Of a stretch of DNA of 24,308 bases, positions 1 through 7,454 are shown piece by piece. Location: NCBI GenBank assembly GCA_029778515.1, contig JAKOQD010000148.1:1-24308 (forward strand), written 5' to 3'. The stretch comes from Actinomycetes bacterium (GTDB taxonomy: Bacteria; Actinomycetota; Actinomycetes; Propionibacteriales; Propionibacteriaceae). Every line of letters begins with the position of its first letter. Position 1 is the first letter of the stretch. The position numbers and the translations under genes were made by a program. The notes under the pieces are model-generated. The model was not told where the DNA came from. It saw only the letters and a program-made list of their open reading frames with translations, and did no database searches.

Positions 1-419
1 TCCGCCTTCGTGGTGACGTCCGTGGCGTAGCGGTCGGCAGCGGTGGTCGCCTGCTCGGCGGCAGCGGTGGCTTCGGCCGTGACGCGATCGGCGTCCGCCT
101 GTGCCTTCGCGCGCAACTCGGCAGCCTCGTCCTCCGCCAGCTTCAGCATCTTGCCGATCCGGGCGCCCAGATCGGTGAAGGACGGCGCCGCGGCCTCCTT
201 CTGCTCCTGCTCGAGCGAGGCGATGCGCGCCCGGTAGCTGTTCGCCTGCTCGCCGAGCTGGGCGACCTGCGAGTTCAGCTTGGTGACCGCCACCGAGCCG
301 TCCGCAGCCTCCGCACGGGCCTGGTCGAGTGCCTTGCGCAGGTCGGTCAGGGAGCGATCAACCTCGTTCGGGTCGTAGCCGCGCATCACCGTCCGGAACC
401 CCGGGTTCTGCTGGGTCAT
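1..419 (-). CDS. DivIVA-like coiled-coil protein, N-terminal part (runs off left edge)
   Basis: The first 139 codons of a minus-strand gene are present; the C-terminus lies outside the window. The protein starts MTQQNPGFRTVMRGYDPNEV. The F-x(5)-RGYDPNEVD pattern resembles the N-terminal membrane-curvature-binding segment of DivIVA/Wag31-type proteins. From about residue 25 it becomes a heptad-rich Ala/Glu/Lys coiled coil. The ATG overlaps the stop codon of the upstream 477-residue coiled-coil gene by four bases (ATGA), so the two are probably translationally coupled and may act together. By analogy with actinobacterial DivIVA, FilP and Scy, a role in polar growth, septum placement or cytoskeletal scaffolding is likely, but the exact family cannot be fixed from a fragment. 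It is not clearly Wag31 itself, because no ftsZ/sepF neighbourhood is visible. Confidence 0.8.
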   Translation of the reverse strand, partial: MTQQNPGFRTVMRGYDPNEVDRSLTDLRKALDQARAEAADGSVAVTKLNSQVAQLGEQANSYRARIASLEQEQKEAAAPSFTDLGARIGKMLKLAEDEAAELRAKAQADADRVTAEATAAAEQATTAADRYATDVTTKA

Positions 420-1849
420 GATTCCTCTTCCGTCACTTGGTTGGGGGTCTGGCCGGGACGCTCAGAGACGGCCAGCGCCTCGATCACTCCCGAAAGGTGC
501 CCGAGTTGGGCATTGATGTCATCACGGCGACGGGCCAGTGCGGCCACTTCCGCACGCGCCCGTTCCATCAGACTACGTGCCTCACCGCGGACGCTGTCAG
601 CCTCGGCGCGGGCCTCGGTGAGCAGCGTCACCGCTTCCTCGCGGCTGGCCTTGGTCTTGGCGAGCGTCTCGCGCTGCAGCTTCTCCAGATCGGACGCGGA
701 CCGCTCCCGGATGAGCTTCGCGCCGGCCTCGGCTTCGGCCAGCCGGCGTTCCGCGCGCTCCAGTTGGGCCTGGGCCTCGGACTTGGCGTGGTTGACGAGG
801 CGTTCGGCCTCCTCCTGGGCGCGCTGGCTGGTGTTGGCCGCGTCCCGCTCAGCGGCATCGAGGACGGCCTTGGCCCGGGCGGTCAGATCCTCGGCGCTCG
901 CGGTGGCCTCGGCGATCAGCGACTGGTGCCGGTGAGCGGTGGAGGTGGCGGCGAGCCCGACCTGCTCGCGGACCCCGCGGGCGTGCTCGGCCAACTCCTG
1001 GTGGGTCTGCCGTTTGAGCGCTTCCACCTCGGCCTCAGCGGACGCGCGCAGGCCGGCCATGGCCTCCTGCGTCCAGTTCACGTGGGCTTCGGCCGCAGCC
1101 AGTTGCTCGTCCGCTTTCGCCTGGGCCTCTGCCCGCAGCCACTCGCGTTCGGCGTGGGCGTCCGCTCTGGACTTCTCGGCCTCCGCGGTGAAGCGCTCCC
1201 GTTCGGCGTTGAACTCGGCCCAGCGCTGGTCGACCGCGTTCTGGGAATCGGTACGGAAGCGCTGCAGTTCGCTAATCACGCCCGAGTGCAGGGCGGCCAA
1301 CTCGGCGTCCGTCTGCTCGCGGCGATGGGCGTCCGCGGCTGCCAATTCCTCGCGGCGCCGCTCCAGTTCGGCCTCGACTTGGGCGCGCTCGTCGGCAAGC
1401 TGTTGGCGACCGTTGGCGGCCACCTGCTCGGCCTCCTCGAGCATGGCAGCGGCGCGAGCCTGGGCGTCCGCGATTCGTTGCTCGGCCTCCGCGCGGGCAT
1501 TCGAAGTGACCTCGGCCGCCGTGCGTTCGGCGGTTCCGGTGATCATGGATGCCTGCTCGGTGGCGTCGCTGAGCAGGGTCAACGAATCCTGGCGTGCCTC
1601 CTCGAGCCGAGTGGCGGCAGACGTCATCGCCTCTTCGGCTGCCGCCCGGTGCTCGGCGACTTCGCGGGCGAGCTGTTCGCTCAGCTCACGGTTCTTCGCC
1701 GTTTCCGCGCGCACGGCATCAGCCTCAGCTTGGGCTTCGGTGCGAAGCTGGTCAGCCAGGTTCTGAGCCTGCGTGAGGATCTCGTTGGCCTGTCTGGTCA
1801 GCTCACTCCCAGCCGGCTGGGCGGGCGGACGCACAGCGGGATCGAGCAC
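416..1849 (-). CDS. Ala/Glu-rich coiled-coil protein (FilP/Scy-like)
   Basis: This 477-residue protein starts at GTG (1849). It is almost entirely Ala, Glu, Arg, Gln and Leu in heptad order, with no membrane segment and very few aromatic or Cys residues. A short Pro/Ala-rich N-terminal tail (residues 2-14) precedes one long coiled coil from about residue 17 to 460, followed by a short polar tail. This resembles the intermediate-filament-like cytoskeletal proteins of actinobacteria (FilP and Scy, often misannotated as cellulose-binding). Its stop overlaps the start of the next coiled-coil gene, suggesting a two-gene operon whose products may co-assemble. There is no good Shine-Dalgarno at a proper distance. 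GATCAT lies 7-12 bases before the GTG, a weak match to a leaderless -10 box. The low-complexity composition makes orthology uncertain. Confidence 0.85.
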   Translation of the reverse strand: MLDPAVRPPAQPAGSELTRQANEILTQAQNLADQLRTEAQAEADAVRAETAKNRELSEQLAREVAEHRAAAEEAMTSAATRLEEARQDSLTLLSDATEQASMITGTAERTAAEVTSNARAEAEQRIADAQARAAAMLEEAEQVAANGRQQLADERAQVEAELERRREELAAADAHRREQTDAELAALHSGVISELQRFRTDSQNAVDQRWAEFNAERERFTAEAEKSRADAHAEREWLRAEAQAKADEQLAAAEAHVNWTQEAMAGLRASAEAEVEALKRQTHQELAEHARGVREQVGLAATSTAHRHQSLIAEATASAEDLTARAKAVLDAAERDAANTSQRAQEEAERLVNHAKSEAQAQLERAERRLAEAEAGAKLIRERSASDLEKLQRETLAKTKASREEAVTLLTEARAEADSVRGEARSLMERARAEVAALARRRDDINAQLGHLSGVIEALAVSERPGQTPNQVTEEES

Positions 1850-1974
1850 CCTTGAATGATCTAGGGCCGCGTTGGGGAAAGCAACTTCGCGACCGGGCTG
1901 GGGCTGCTTATCTGTGGTGAAGGTCGAGCTTCACTCCACGCGTGATCAACCAACCCGGAGTCCGGGCACGTCGG

Positions 1975-1980
1975 TAGAGT
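1975..1980 (+). promoter_or_regulatory. -10 box of a leaderless thrC promoter
   Basis: TAGAGT occupies positions -12 to -7 relative to the G of the GTG at 1987, so transcription would begin at or next to the start codon. No Shine-Dalgarno is present between them. No clear -35 hexamer is visible. Confidence 0.6.
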
Positions 1981-1986
1981 TCTCGG

Positions 1987-3417
1987 GTGCAATATCTCTC
2001 CACTCGCGACCCCGCCGGCGCAACGCTCGGGTTCACTGACATCCTGCTCGAGGGGCTGGCCCCCGACGGCGGCCTGTACCTGCCCGAGAGCTACCCGCAG
2101 GTGGACGGAGCCCGATTGGCCTCGTGGCGGGCGCTGCTGGCGTCCGAGGGTTACGCCGCACTGGCGCACGCGGTGCTGTCGCTGTTCATCGACGACATCC
2201 CGTCCGCTGACCTGCGCGAACTGTGCGCGCGGGCCTACACCGACTCGGTGTTCGCCGATCCGCAGGTCGTGCCGGTCACCGAGTTGGACGGCGGACTGTG
2301 GCTCGCGCATCTCTCCGGCGGACCGACCGCCGCGTTCAAGGACATGGCCATGCAGTTGCTCGGCCAGCTCTTCGAGTACGAGCTGGCGCGGCGCGGCGCC
2401 GAGCTGAACATTCTCGGCGCGACCAGCGGCGATACCGGTTCGGCCGCCGAATACGCGATGCTCGGCCGGACTGGGATCCGGGTGTTCATGCTGACCCCCG
2501 CCGGCCGGATGTCGCCGTTCCAGCAGGCCCAGATGTTCTCGCTGGACGATCCGGCGATCGTGAACATCGCCGTGACCGGAGTCTTCGATGACTGCCAGGA
2601 CCTGGTGAAGGCGGTCGCGTCCGATCTCGAATTCAAGGCTCGCTATTCGTTGGGCGCAGTGAACTCGATCAACTGGGCTCGGCTGGTCGCCCAGGTGGTG
2701 TACTACATCGCTTCCTGGCTACGGGTTACTTCCACGGACGATGAGCTGGTCTCGTTCTGCGTTCCGACCGGCAACTTCGGCAACATCATGGCCGGACACG
2801 TTGCGCGGATGATGGGGCTGCCAATCGATCGGCTGGTGCTGGCCACCAACGAGAACAATGTGCTGGACGAGTTCTTCCGAACGGGGCTGTACCGGGTGCG
2901 GTCGGCCGCCGAAACCCACGAGACCTCGTCGCCAAGCATGGACATCTCAAAGGCATCCAACTTCGAGCGGTTCATCTTCGACCTGCTCGGACGGGACGCT
3001 GCCCGCGTCCGGGAACTGTTCGCGGTGGTCCTGCCTCGGGACGGCTACTTCGATCTCTCGGGGACGCCCGAGTTCGCGTCCCTGCAGCAAAAGTACGGCT
3101 TCGTCTCGGCAGCATCCACGCACGCGGACCGGGTGGCCACGATCCGTTCCCTGTGGGAGACCTCGGGTGTGCTGATCGACCCGCACACTGCGGACGGGGT
3201 GTTGGTCGCGCGCGACTTCGTGCGCCCGGGGGTACCGATGATCGTCACTGAGACCGCGCTGCCGGTGAAGTTCGCCGCGACCATCGTCGAAGCGATCGGA
3301 CGCGAGCCCGACCGCCCGGCCCGCTTCGACGGTCTGGAGTCATTGCCCCGTCACGTCATCGACCTGCCGAACGACGCGGACGCCCTGAAGGCCCTGATCG
3401 CCGCCCGCGTCCGCTGA
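1987..3417 (+). CDS. thrC: Threonine synthase
   Basis: This enzyme converts O-phospho-L-homoserine to L-threonine and phosphate using PLP, the last step of threonine synthesis. The 476-residue protein begins QYLSTRDPAGATLGFTDILL and continues with EGLAPDGGLYLP, typical of the longer E. coli/yeast-type threonine synthases. The shorter form, which lacks this N-terminal region, is about 350 residues. The PLP-binding lysine is K118 in SGGPTAAFKDMAMQ. ILGATSGDTGSAA near residue 143 and PTGNFGN near residue 259 are the phosphate and cofactor-binding loops of the fold-type II PLP family. The GTG start is chosen because homology begins at once and a TAGAGT box sits exactly at -12 to -7. It is a single-gene unit, divergent from the coiled-coil operon and closed by a hairpin at 3472-3517. 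Confidence 0.96.
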   Translation: MQYLSTRDPAGATLGFTDILLEGLAPDGGLYLPESYPQVDGARLASWRALLASEGYAALAHAVLSLFIDDIPSADLRELCARAYTDSVFADPQVVPVTELDGGLWLAHLSGGPTAAFKDMAMQLLGQLFEYELARRGAELNILGATSGDTGSAAEYAMLGRTGIRVFMLTPAGRMSPFQQAQMFSLDDPAIVNIAVTGVFDDCQDLVKAVASDLEFKARYSLGAVNSINWARLVAQVVYYIASWLRVTSTDDELVSFCVPTGNFGNIMAGHVARMMGLPIDRLVLATNENNVLDEFFRTGLYRVRSAAETHETSSPSMDISKASNFERFIFDLLGRDAARVRELFAVVLPRDGYFDLSGTPEFASLQQKYGFVSAASTHADRVATIRSLWETSGVLIDPHTADGVLVARDFVRPGVPMIVTETALPVKFAATIVEAIGREPDRPARFDGLESLPRHVIDLPNDADALKALIAARVR

Positions 3418-3471
3418 GCCTCGGTCGCGTCAAGGCCGCCCATCGGCCGGTTGACCTGTCGTCATCTCCCA

Positions 3472-3517
3472 CAAGCTGGACACTTCCAGCCGACATCGGC
3501 TCGAACTGTCCAGCTTG
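3472..3517. terminator. Bidirectional hairpin between convergent genes
   Basis: Perfect 11-bp arms CAAGCTGGACA (3472-3482) and TGTCCAGCTTG (3507-3517) enclose a 24-base loop with a smaller nested stem (AGCCGA/TCGGCT). The hairpin lies between the thrC stop and the stop of the opposing M3 peptidase gene. There is no T-tract, as is common for actinobacterial terminators. Confidence 0.7.
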
Positions 3518-3543
3518 CGTGTGGTGATTGAGGCGGCCCGCGC

Positions 3544-5616
3544 TCAGCCGACCTCGGTGGCCAGCCCGCGGCGGTCCAGCAGGTGCTGCAGGTCCGGATC
3601 CTGGCCGCGGTAGTCGCGGAACGCGTCCATGGCATCGACCGAACCGCCGCGCGCCAACAGCCGGCGACGGAAGCGATCGCCGTTCTCCCTGGTCAGGCCG
3701 CCGTTGGCGCGAATGAAGGCGGCCGTGTCGGCGTCCAGCACCTCCGACCAGATGTAGGCGTAGTAGCCGGCGTCATAGCCGCCCTCGAAGACGTGTCGGA
3801 AGTAGCCAGAGCGGTACCGCGGCGGCACCAACTCGTAGTCGAGTCCAACCTTGGCGAGCGCGGCCTGCTCGAACGCCTCGACGTGCTCGGGGCCGGTCGG
3901 CAGCTCGTCCAGCGGGGTCGAGTGCCAGACCTGGTCGAGCAGGGCCGCGCCCAGGTACTCGGTGGTCTTGTGGCCCTGACCGAACCGAGTGGACGCTCGC
4001 AGGGTCTCGATCCACTCGTCCGGCATCGGCTCGCCGGTGGCGTGATGGACCGCGAACCGAGGCAGGATCTCAGCGTCCAGTGCCCACATCTCGTTCACCT
4101 GGGACGGGTATTCCACGAAGTCACGTGGCGTTTCCGTGCCCGACTGCGAGCGGTACCGGACGTCCGACAGCAGCCCGTGGAGCGCGTGCCCGAACTCGTG
4201 GAACAACGTGATCACGTCGTCCCAGGTCATCAGCGTGGGCTGCCCGGCCGGCGGCTTGATCAGGTTCGAGTTGTTGCAGACGACCGGCAGTTGTCCGAGC
4301 AGGTGGTTCTGGTCGACCAGGTTGTTCATCCAGGCCCCACCCTGCTTGCCCGGACGGGTGTAAAAGTCGGCGACGAACAACCCAATCGGAGTCGAGTCCG
4401 CGTCGTTCACCTCGAACACCCGTACTTCATCGTTGTACCCGCGCAGGTCCGCACGCTCGGCGAAGGTGATGCCGTAGAGCCCGTTGGCCGCAGCGAACAC
4501 CCCCTCGTTCAGCACCCGCTCCAACTCCAGGTACGGCCGCAACGCGGACGCGTCCAGCTGGTAGCGCTCAGCGCGCAGCAACTCCGACACGTATTGCCAG
4601 TCCCAGGCGGCCAACGGGCCCTCCGGCTCGATCCGGCGCCAGACCTCGGCCATCTCGTCGGCCTCTTTCCGGGCGTTGGCAACGGCCGCCGGCGCCAGCT
4701 TGGTCAGCATCGCCCACACTGCAGCACCACCGCGCGCACAACCGTCCGCCGCGACGTAGTCGGCGTGGTTCGCGAAGCCCAGCAGGGCGGCGCGCTCGGC
4801 CCGCAGCCGCGCCAGCTCCACGATGATCGGACGGGTGTCATGCCCGCCACCCAGCCCGCGCCCGATCGAGGCCTTGAACAGCCGCTCGCGCAGCCCGCGG
4901 TGCTTCAACACGTCGAGGGGACGCTGCCCCGAAGTGTTGTCGAGCTCCAGCAGCCACGCGTCGGCGTGGCCCTGCTCGGCCGCGCGTTCGCGGGCGCCCT
5001 CAATCTCGGCATCGCTCAGCCCGTCCAACTCGGCCCGATCGGTGACCAGGACCGCGCCGGCGTTCATCCCGGCGAGCGCCAGCCGACCGAACGCCGACTG
5101 CAGTTCGGCGATGCGCTGGTTGAGCTCGCGCAGGCGCTGCTGCTCGGGATCAGGCAGGTTCACACCGGCCCGCTCGAAATCGCGCAGGCACCGCTCCAGC
5201 CAGTACGCAGACTGCGGATCCACTTCGACTTCTCCGGCGGCCACCCGCTTGGCCAGTGCTGCGACGCGTTCGTAGCGGCTGCGGCTGAGGAAGATCGCGT
5301 CCCTGTGGGCAGCGAGTTGCGGGGCGATCGCCGCCTCCACCGCGTCGAGGGTGTCGTTCGTGTCGGCCGGCTGCTTGGTGTAGAACGCGTTCAGCGCGCG
5401 GCTGAGCATCTGCCCGGAGGTCTCCCAAGCCTCGATCACGTTCGCGACAGTGGGTGGCTCGGGGTTGGCCGTGAGCGCGTCCAGGGCTTCCAGCTGCTCG
5501 GCCATACTGGCCTCGATCGCGGGCTGGTAATGCTCGTCACCGATCCTGGTGAAGTCGGGCAGTTCGTACGGCAGGGTCGACGCGGACGTGAACGGGTTGG
5601 TGTTGTCGAGCGGCAT
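3544..5616 (-). CDS. M3-family zinc metallopeptidase (Dcp/oligopeptidase A-like)
   Basis: This is a cytosolic zinc endo- or dipeptidyl-peptidase of the thimet oligopeptidase family that trims short peptides during protein turnover. The 690-residue protein, close to the 680-700 usual for the family, has a long helical N-terminal half. It carries the HEFGHALHG zinc motif at residues 473-477; H473 and H477 are ligands and E474 is the catalytic base. The third ligand is probably E502 in DFVEYPSQVNEMW. DFVEYPSQ is closer to E. coli Dcp (DFVEFPSQ) than to OpdA, so peptidyl-dipeptidase activity is plausible but unproven. The ATG at 5616 gives MPLDNTNPF; an ATG three codons upstream (5625) is an alternative. 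The reading frame stays open to 6618, but that extension overlaps another gene and is not protein-like. Confidence 0.93.
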   Translation of the reverse strand: MPLDNTNPFTSASTLPYELPDFTRIGDEHYQPAIEASMAEQLEALDALTANPEPPTVANVIEAWETSGQMLSRALNAFYTKQPADTNDTLDAVEAAIAPQLAAHRDAIFLSRSRYERVAALAKRVAAGEVEVDPQSAYWLERCLRDFERAGVNLPDPEQQRLRELNQRIAELQSAFGRLALAGMNAGAVLVTDRAELDGLSDAEIEGARERAAEQGHADAWLLELDNTSGQRPLDVLKHRGLRERLFKASIGRGLGGGHDTRPIIVELARLRAERAALLGFANHADYVAADGCARGGAAVWAMLTKLAPAAVANARKEADEMAEVWRRIEPEGPLAAWDWQYVSELLRAERYQLDASALRPYLELERVLNEGVFAAANGLYGITFAERADLRGYNDEVRVFEVNDADSTPIGLFVADFYTRPGKQGGAWMNNLVDQNHLLGQLPVVCNNSNLIKPPAGQPTLMTWDDVITLFHEFGHALHGLLSDVRYRSQSGTETPRDFVEYPSQVNEMWALDAEILPRFAVHHATGEPMPDEWIETLRASTRFGQGHKTTEYLGAALLDQVWHSTPLDELPTGPEHVEAFEQAALAKVGLDYELVPPRYRSGYFRHVFEGGYDAGYYAYIWSEVLDADTAAFIRANGGLTRENGDRFRRRLLARGGSVDAMDAFRDYRGQDPDLQHLLDRRGLATEVG

Positions 5617-5761
5617 ACCGGCCATCCTTACCCGGTTCGGAGTCGCTGGCCAAGCCGAACGGATTTGCCCCCGAGTTCTCGCGAAGGGCGCGCACAGAGC
5701 CAGTTCGGGCCGGACGCCGTGCAGATCCGTTCGCCGAGTCGGGGTGCACCCTCGGCGGGTG

Positions 5762-5836
5762 CGGACAAAATGCCCTGGATTCGGCCCAGATCGGCCAAAC
5801 CGGCCGAAAATCGCCGAATCCTGGGCATTTTGTCCG
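5762..5836. terminator. Long nested hairpin after the small membrane-protein gene
   Basis: Arms 5762-5785 and 5813-5836 pair over 24 positions with one mismatch. Inside the loop a second stem TCGGCC (5791-5796)/GGCCGA (5802-5807) closes on five bases. The hairpin starts a few bases after the TGA of the membrane-protein gene on the minus strand and about 145 bases before the M3 peptidase start. It is therefore best read as a terminator insulating the two same-strand genes. There is no U-tract. A protein-binding or REP role is possible. Confidence 0.6.
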
Positions 5837-5840
5837 ACGC

Positions 5841-6248
5841 TCAGGCCTTTCGCGGCGAGGTGGTGGCAGACTTCCGCGGGATCGAGGCGGCCAGGCACGC
5901 GAGCGCAAGCACATTCGCCCCGAGCATCGCCCACTCCAGCCAGGTCATGTTGGCGGTGAGGCCGAGCACCGCGCCCAGCACCACCACTGCCAGCGCGACC
6001 AGATGCCCCCAGCGCCGCTGGATCGCCACCCAGCGGGCGCTCAGGCCGTAGGCCAGCGCGGTCATCAGGGCCACGAACCCGTACAGCGAGCCGCTCAACG
6101 CGTCCACGGGCGGAGCGAGGTAGAGCCGCAGCCCCATCACCGCGAACAGGACCGTGAGCATGGTGAGCAGGACGACCGCCAGCAGCCGGGCGCGCGCACG
6201 CAGCGACCCGCCTCCGACCGCAGGCCGGTTGGGTGTGGATTTGGGCAC
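5841..6248 (-). CDS. Small four-helix membrane protein
   Basis: This 135-residue protein of unknown function starts at GTG (6248). After a basic, Ser/Pro-rich N-terminus it has about four hydrophobic helices: roughly residues 22-43, 51-69, 82-101 and 106-124. It ends in a short basic tail (RKSATTSPRKA). No catalytic motif is visible. TACGGT lies 8-13 bases upstream, close to the position expected for a leaderless transcript. It is divergent from the YgjV-like membrane protein gene at 6307, with only 58 bases between the two starts, so they may share a regulatory region. I do not recognise the family with confidence. Codon use matches its neighbours, and the C-terminal stop abuts a large hairpin. 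Confidence 0.8.
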   Translation of the reverse strand: MPKSTPNRPAVGGGSLRARARLLAVVLLTMLTVLFAVMGLRLYLAPPVDALSGSLYGFVALMTALAYGLSARWVAIQRRWGHLVALAVVVLGAVLGLTANMTWLEWAMLGANVLALACLAASIPRKSATTSPRKA

Positions 6249-6255
6249 GACAGAA

Positions 6256-6261
6256 ACCGTA
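6256..6261 (-). promoter_or_regulatory. -10 box for the small membrane-protein gene
   Basis: TACGGT on the minus strand sits 8-13 bases before the GTG at 6248. There is no Shine-Dalgarno, so a leaderless or near-leaderless transcript is inferred. Confidence 0.4.
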
Positions 6262-6294
6262 GCGTTCCAGCGACGGCGAAGCGCTGGTCGCCAA

Positions 6295-6300
6295 TAGGCT
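6295..6300 (+). promoter_or_regulatory. -10 box of a leaderless promoter
   Basis: TAGGCT lies at -12 to -7 from the ATG at 6307, the exact leaderless spacing. The intervening GGCGCG is not a ribosome-binding site. Confidence 0.6.
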
Positions 6301-6306
6301 GGCGCG

Positions 6307-6924
6307 ATGAGTTTCTCTGCGGTTGAACTGGTCGGGTACCTGGCGTCGGCCCTGGTCGTGGCTTCCCTGGCGATGACCTCGGTGGTGCGACTGCGGACGG
6401 TCTCGCTGATCGGGTCGCTGGTCTTCGTGGCCTACGGCGCGCTGCTGCCATCGATCCCGATCATCATCACCAACGCTGCGGTCGCCGGATTGAACATCTG
6501 GTTCCTGCGCAAGGAGTTCGGGGCCCACCGCGATCTGGGCGCAGTGCCGATCGAGCCGCGGGCACCCTTCCTGGTCGACTTCCTCAGCTCGCACACTGAC
6601 GACATCGCCAGCTTCCACCCGAAGTTCCGCCTACCCGAGGCGGGCGACTTCGCCCTCGTGCTCACCCGGGATGGCCTGCCCGCCGGTGCGCTGGTCGGAC
6701 GCCCGGACGCTGACACCCTGCAACTCCAGCTCGACTACGTGATGAGCGCCTACCGGGATTCACGGATCGGCGACTGGCTGTACGGGCCGGGCGCGAAGGC
6801 GCTCACTGACGCCGGGTTCAGCCGCGTGGTGGCCCAGCCCGAGTCGGCCGCGCTGCGCACCTACCTGCTCCGCGTCGGCTTCACCGAGACGGACGCGGGG
6901 CTGGTGCGCCAACTGCGCCCTTGA
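6307..6924 (+). CDS. YgjV-like membrane protein with a C-terminal GNAT-like domain
   Basis: This 205-residue protein has two parts. Residues 5-68 form two or three hydrophobic helices with the pattern VGYLASALVVASL, LRTVSLIGSLVFVAYG and PIIITNAAVAGLNIWFL, resembling the inner-membrane YgjV family. Residues 80-205 are soluble and end in an arrangement reminiscent of a GNAT acyltransferase C-terminus: YRDSRIGDWLYGPGAKALTD, then an alternating helix and strand to the end. A canonical acetyl-CoA loop (Q/RxxGxG/A) is not evident, so activity is doubtful. Substrate and role are unknown. The ATG is supported by the TAGGCT box at leaderless spacing. The gene is followed 30 bases later by the DUF2231 gene on the same strand, so the two may form a membrane-protein pair. 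Confidence 0.85.
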   Translation: MSFSAVELVGYLASALVVASLAMTSVVRLRTVSLIGSLVFVAYGALLPSIPIIITNAAVAGLNIWFLRKEFGAHRDLGAVPIEPRAPFLVDFLSSHTDDIASFHPKFRLPEAGDFALVLTRDGLPAGALVGRPDADTLQLQLDYVMSAYRDSRIGDWLYGPGAKALTDAGFSRVVAQPESAALRTYLLRVGFTETDAGLVRQLRP

Positions 6925-6954
6925 AAACCCTCGGCGGTAGTTGAACAATAAATC

Positions 6955-7392
6955 ATGACTCTCTTCGGGCTGCCGCTGCACCCACTCGTCGTCCACGCCG
7001 CCGTCGTCCTGCTGCCACTGGCCGCCTTCGGAGCCATTGTGATCGCACTCTCCGCGCGCGTTCGGCAGCGTTTCGGCTGGCTGGTCTTCGCAGGAGCCTT
7101 CGTGGCGGGCGGCTCGGTGGCCGCAGCCCGCATCACCGGAGAGACCTTCGCCGGCGGCACTACCGGCACCGGCACGCTCGCCACCCATATGACCTGGGGC
7201 TTGCTCGCACCTTGGCCCGCGACCGCACTGGCGGTGAGCGCGCTGCTACTGATGCTCACGAACAAGGCAACGAGCCGTCCGCTCAAGATCACCGTTGGCG
7301 CGCTCACGATCGTTTCCGCCGTAGCCGCGCTTGCCGTGATCGTCGTGGTTGGCCACTCCGGCGCCTCCTCGGTCTGGGGCGCGCCGGCCTAA
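6955..7392 (+). CDS. DUF2231 family membrane protein
   Basis: This 145-residue integral membrane protein has four hydrophobic helices, approximately residues 9-32, 39-58, 75-97 and 105-127. The opening GLPLHPLVVHAAVVLLPLAA is the hallmark of DUF2231; its His9 and His14, together with the conserved C-terminal VGHSGASSVWG, could be metal or haem ligands, though that is inference. The family is widespread and its biochemical role is unsettled. The gene lies 30 bases after the YgjV-like gene. I see no Shine-Dalgarno before the ATG; an A/T-rich stretch (AACAATAAATC) sits there instead. It ends at a tandem REP-like repeat, which separates it from the convergent lipoprotein gene. Confidence 0.88.
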   Translation: MTLFGLPLHPLVVHAAVVLLPLAAFGAIVIALSARVRQRFGWLVFAGAFVAGGSVAAARITGETFAGGTTGTGTLATHMTWGLLAPWPATALAVSALLLMLTNKATSRPLKITVGALTIVSAVAALAVIVVVGHSGASSVWGAPA

Positions 7393-7409
7393 GGGCAAGC
7401 TCACCCACC

Positions 7410-7441
7410 CTTCGACAAGCTCAGGCTTCGACAGGCTCAGG
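7410..7441. repeat. Tandem REP-like 16-mer pair between convergent genes
   Basis: CTTCGACAAGCTCAGG (7410-7425) is immediately followed by CTTCGACAGGCTCAGG (7426-7441), a one-base variant. The flanks give CCCTTCGAC...GCTCAGGG, a quasi-palindrome of the kind I associate with high-copy intergenic repeats in many GC-rich bacteria. It lies between the stops of the DUF2231 and lipoprotein genes and may serve as a terminator. A degenerate relative (CTCGACAGGCTCGACC) occurs near 19104. Confidence 0.65.
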
Positions 7442-7454
7442 GAGCGTCGGCGCC

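Noticed and set aside
437..1855. 472-codon plus-strand open frame
   Set aside because: It lies antisense to the coiled-coil gene. Its Gly/Leu/Arg repeats are the mirror of Ala/Glu-rich codons, and long antisense frames are expected in GC-rich DNA.
3583..6051. 822-codon plus-strand open frame
   Set aside because: Antisense to the M3 peptidase, whose motifs and length are clear. The product is Val/Arg/Gly-rich with no domain.
5617..6618. N-terminal extension of the M3 peptidase to 1024 residues
   Set aside because: The extension crosses the hairpin and the small membrane-protein gene, and reads as low-complexity Arg/Ala sequence. Homology starts at MPLDNTNPF.
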